In this document: piece after piece, positions 61,569 through 64,000 of the stretch | Position numbering within the stretch: the first letter of the stretch is position 1 | Layout of the letters: every line of letters begins with the position of its first letter | Assembly: GCA_964576925.1 (NCBI GenBank) | Contig: CAZNWJ010000001.1 | Span: forward strand, 372,001-436,000 | Length of the DNA stretch: 64,000 nucleotides | From: JADJGC01 sp964576925 | Lineage (GTDB): Bacteria; Zixibacteria; MSB-5A5; CAIYYT01 | Direction: 5' to 3' | Position numbers and translations under genes: made by a program | Notes under the pieces: model-generated | Database searches by the model: none | The model's input: only the letters and a program-made list of their open reading frames with translations | What the model was told of the DNA's origin: nothing

Positions 61569-62105
61569 CTAACTGCTGGCCTCAAGGGCAAATCGAGCCG
61601 TCTTGATCCAGCGTCCTTCGAGTTTGTGCATCCACCAGACTCCATTGGCTGTGGAATAGACAGGTAGCTTGCCTTCTAATGAATGAGTGAACTCACTACT
61701 CACTCGCGCGAGCAAGGCCTTATCGCTGATCTCTGCCACAGTCAAGTGCGGGATCACCTCTTTGAAAGCCCCACCGTACGGAGGGGACTCTGGAAACGCA
61801 TCCGCGACCGTCTGGATCAATTTTCTGAATGGTCGCTCTGGTACCGGTTCGAGATAAAGCACATCGGGGAATCGTCGGATGGCAGCAATAGAGAACTCAA
61901 ACTTCGCAAGGCGCGAAAACAGCCCGGTAAATGTTTCTACCAACTTCGAAGGGCTCGTCTCTTGCGGTCGAAATGGATAGTTGATGGTAATATGTGCGGG
62001 CATGTCATCGGCCGCGGAACTGTCGTATTTGGCCCTGAACTCGCCGACGAGCGATTCAACCTCGGGGACCAATACCACCAGCGCGGAATCGGTGGATAGT
62101 CTCAT
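61569..62105 (-). CDS. 2'-5' RNA ligase/phosphodiesterase superfamily protein
   Basis: 178 aa. Two catalytic H-x-T/S-type motifs are present: PAHITINYPF (about residues 36-45) and PHLTVAEI (about 119-126), as in the 2H phosphoesterase superfamily (LigT/YjcG-like). Spacing fits a single-domain enzyme acting on cyclic or 2'-5' phosphodiesters. It stands between two copies of the four-arm repeat in the same orientation. Confidence 0.88.
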   Translation of the reverse strand: MRLSTDSALVVLVPEVESLVGEFRAKYDSSAADDMPAHITINYPFRPQETSPSKLVETFTGLFSRLAKFEFSIAAIRRFPDVLYLEPVPERPFRKLIQTVADAFPESPPYGGAFKEVIPHLTVAEISDKALLARVSSEFTHSLEGKLPVYSTANGVWWMHKLEGRWIKTARFALEASS

Positions 62106-62164
62106 CTCTTCACCAACAAAATCGTCCTTTCAGCAAGTACGCTTCCCGCAACCACCCGAGCTTC

Positions 62165-62311
62165 GTAGGTCGAAACCCCCGATTGCAGCCCTCTATTTCG
62201 CGAATGCTCTTTGCGGGGTTTCGACAGTTCTTCTCGCGCGTATAATGTTGTCGAAACCCCTCAACCACTCGTTGTGTGATGCGAATCTCGATATTGGGGG
62301 TTTCGACCTGC
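62165..62311. repeat. 148-bp four-arm palindromic repeat, copy B
   Basis: Same arm order as copy A, with GTCGAAACCCCTC and GGGGGTTTCGACC preserved. Together with copy A it forms a direct repeat flanking the RNA-ligase-like gene. Confidence 0.9.
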
Positions 62312-62410
62312 TCGGCTGCTCCTGCCCGTAGGGGCTTGGTTTGCATGCCCGGCTTCCACTGCGACACCAATTGCGGGCAGGCAGACCCGGCCCCTGCGTA
62401 AAATCAATCA

Positions 62411-62431
62411 GGGCGACCACAAGGGTCGCCC
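62411..62431 (-). terminator. Hairpin after gyrA, possible terminator or repeat
   Basis: GGGCGACC and GGTCGCCC pair with a 5-nt loop, 12 nt after the gyrA stop on the minus strand, followed by TGATTGATTTT. The GTAGGGGCGACC form also suggests a dispersed repeat. Confidence 0.5.
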
Positions 62432-62442
62432 CTACGGAAAAT

Positions 62443-64000
62443 CTACACCTCCAGCTCCGCCTGTTCGGTGCCGTCACCATTGCCGTTGCCATTTTCGTCG
62501 TCTTCGGCGATGATGCGCGCCACGTCGGTGACCTTGTCGCCCGACTCAAGATTAATCAGCTTCACACCCTGCGTCGCGCGGCCGATCACGCGAATCGACT
62601 TGATATCCTGGCGGATCACAATGCCATTCTGCGTGATAATCATCAACCCGTCTTTGTCGACCACTTCCTTCACCGCAATCACCTTGCCGGTCTTGTCGGT
62701 GGTCTTCATGTTGATCACGCCCTTGCCGCCGCGGTTGGTGACGCGGTATTCGGAAATCTCCGAGCGCTTGCCGAACCCGGATTCCGCCACGGTCAAGATC
62801 GTCGTCTCGCGTTTGACCACCACCATACCAACGACATAATCCTTCTTTTCCAGTTCGATCCCCTTGACACCGTACGCCGTGCGGCCCATCGCGCGCACCT
62901 TGTTTTCCTCGAAGCGAATCGCCTGGCCGTCGTGCGTGGCGAGAATGACATCGTTGTTGCCGTCGGAAATATCGACCTCGATCAGGACGTCGTCATCCGG
63001 AATGTCGATCGCCTTGATCCCGTCGCGCCGCGGATTGCTGAACGCCGACAGGTCGGTCTTCTTGATGATTCCGTTGCGTGTCGCCATCACGACAAAACGG
63101 CCTTCCTCGAAACTGCGCACCGGCACAAAGGCGCAAATCTTCTCGTTCTCCACGAGATCGACCATGTTCACCACCGGCTTGCCCTTGGCGAGTTTGCCGC
63201 CGACCGGCACTTCGTGCACCTTGATCCAGTACGCCTTGCCCTTGCTGGTGAAGAACAGGATGTAGTCGTGCGTCGAGGCGATAAACAAATGCTCGACGAA
63301 ATCTTCTTCCTTGACGTCGATTCCTTTTACGCCGCGTCCGCCGCGATTCTGCTTACGATAGGCGGAGGTCGACAGCCTCTTGATATATCCCTGGTGGCTG
63401 ATCGTGATCACCATGTCTTCCTCGGCGATCAGATCCTCGATCGTGATTTCTTCCTCGGCATCGACGATTTCCGTGCGGCGGTCGTCGCCGTACTTGTCCT
63501 TGAGCTCGATCAGCTCGGTCTTGATGATCTCCATCCGCATTGCCTGGCTGGCGAGCACGCTCTTGAGATATTCGATCTGCTGGATCAACTCGCGGTACTC
63601 GTCTTCGATCTTCTGGCGTTCCAGCCCGGTGAGGCGCTGCAAACGCATATCGAGAATCGCCTGTGCCTGGATCTCTGAGAGCTTGAAGCGCGACATTAAA
63701 TTCTCTTTCGCTTCCGGCACCGTCTTGGAGGCGCGAATCGTCGCGATCACCGCGTCGATATGGTCGAGCGCAATGCGGAGGCCTTCGAGAATATGCGCCC
63801 GCTCTTCGGCTTTCTTCAGATCAAACTGCGCCCGGCGCACCACCACCTCGTGGCGATGCTTGATAAACTCATCGAGCAGCCCCCGCAGCGGCAGCACCTT
63901 CGGCGCGCCGTGAACCAGCGACAGCATGATCACGCCGAATGTCGATTGCATCTGCGTGTGCTTGAAGAGCTGATTCAGCACCACCTGCGGCGGCACATCA
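62443..64000 (-). CDS. gyrA: DNA gyrase subunit A, C-terminal part (5' end outside window)
   Basis: The frame runs off the window edge, so the start is missing and about 519 codons are seen. The visible part begins VPPQVVLNQLFKHTQMQSTFG, inside the breakage-reunion domain after the catalytic Tyr region. A coiled coil follows (IRASKTVPEAKENLMSRF ... ILDMRLQRLTGLERQKI). The six-bladed pinwheel domain comes next, with the GyrA-box QNRGGRGVKG (about 24 residues into that domain). This box is needed to wrap DNA and marks gyrase rather than topoisomerase IV. The acidic tail (EDDENGNGNGDG) is typical. Confidence 0.95.
   Translation of the reverse strand, partial: DVPPQVVLNQLFKHTQMQSTFGVIMLSLVHGAPKVLPLRGLLDEFIKHRHEVVVRRAQFDLKKAEERAHILEGLRIALDHIDAVIATIRASKTVPEAKENLMSRFKLSEIQAQAILDMRLQRLTGLERQKIEDEYRELIQQIEYLKSVLASQAMRMEIIKTELIELKDKYGDDRRTEIVDAEEEITIEDLIAEEDMVITISHQGYIKRLSTSAYRKQNRGGRGVKGIDVKEEDFVEHLFIASTHDYILFFTSKGKAYWIKVHEVPVGGKLAKGKPVVNMVDLVENEKICAFVPVRSFEEGRFVVMATRNGIIKKTDLSAFSNPRRDGIKAIDIPDDDVLIEVDISDGNNDVILATHDGQAIRFEENKVRAMGRTAYGVKGIELEKKDYVVGMVVVKRETTILTVAESGFGKRSEISEYRVTNRGGKGVINMKTTDKTGKVIAVKEVVDKDGLMIITQNGIVIRQDIKSIRVIGRATQGVKLINLESGDKVTDVARIIAEDDENGNGNGDGTEQAELEV

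Overview
This window reads as a chromosomal segment of a free-living, Gram-negative-type bacterium of moderate GC content. It has signal peptides and lipoboxes, a beta-barrel-like protein, periplasmic Spy/CpxP-type proteins and a MacAB-like exporter. Three secreted proteins carry C-terminal dockerin-like doublets. There is also a three-subunit b558-type succinate dehydrogenase, a Rex repressor, a BrxA/B bacilliredoxin, and many interspersed palindromic repeats. Together these resemble uncultured FCB-group lineages such as candidate phylum Zixibacteria. That assignment is an inference from gene content and was not tested.

Layout. Positions 1-4.3 kb hold a sigma-70-family factor (cut by the window edge), an anti-sigma-like membrane protein, and a convergent TPR-CHAT protease-like protein. 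Positions 5.0-12.9 kb hold a complete kdpFABCDE potassium operon, followed by tRNA-Gln(CUG) on the other strand. Positions 13.2-17.4 kb hold an adaptor, ATPase and two FtsX-type permeases. Positions 17.7-24.5 kb are an accessory stretch of lipoproteins, a GT-C glycosyltransferase and a bacilliredoxin, full of repeats. Positions 24.5-27.9 kb are sdhCAB. Positions 28.1-34.6 kb hold a dockerin protein, a MATE transporter, an NHLRC2-like lipoprotein and rex with its own operator.

Positions 34.9-42 kb are a housekeeping core: glmS, a chemoreceptor, dnaA and dnaN. DnaA-box-like sites lie on both sides of dnaA, so the replication origin is probably here. Positions 42-44.6 kb hold a Nudix hydrolase, a DUF2892 protein and a ZIP transporter. 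Positions 44.6-46 kb are a repeat cluster holding a DUF559 nuclease gene between inverted repeat copies. Positions 46.1-48.5 kb encode an ECF sigma, a zinc-finger anti-sigma, a CnrX-like sensor and a Spy-like protein. Positions 48.6-51.4 kb are two tandem dockerin paralogues. Positions 51.5-62.1 kb hold an ammonia-lyase, two serine hydrolases, a DUF58 protein, a DUF4396 protein beside a CorE-like ECF sigma factor, and several small enzymes. The window ends in the 3' part of gyrA.

The most interesting points are these: at least six families of palindromic repeats, one bracketing a DUF559 gene; the sigma/CHAT locus; the Cys-tailed ECF factor with a candidate target promoter before DUF4396; the split origin with a leader reading frame overlapping dnaA; and an NHLRC2-like protein lacking half of its redox motif.
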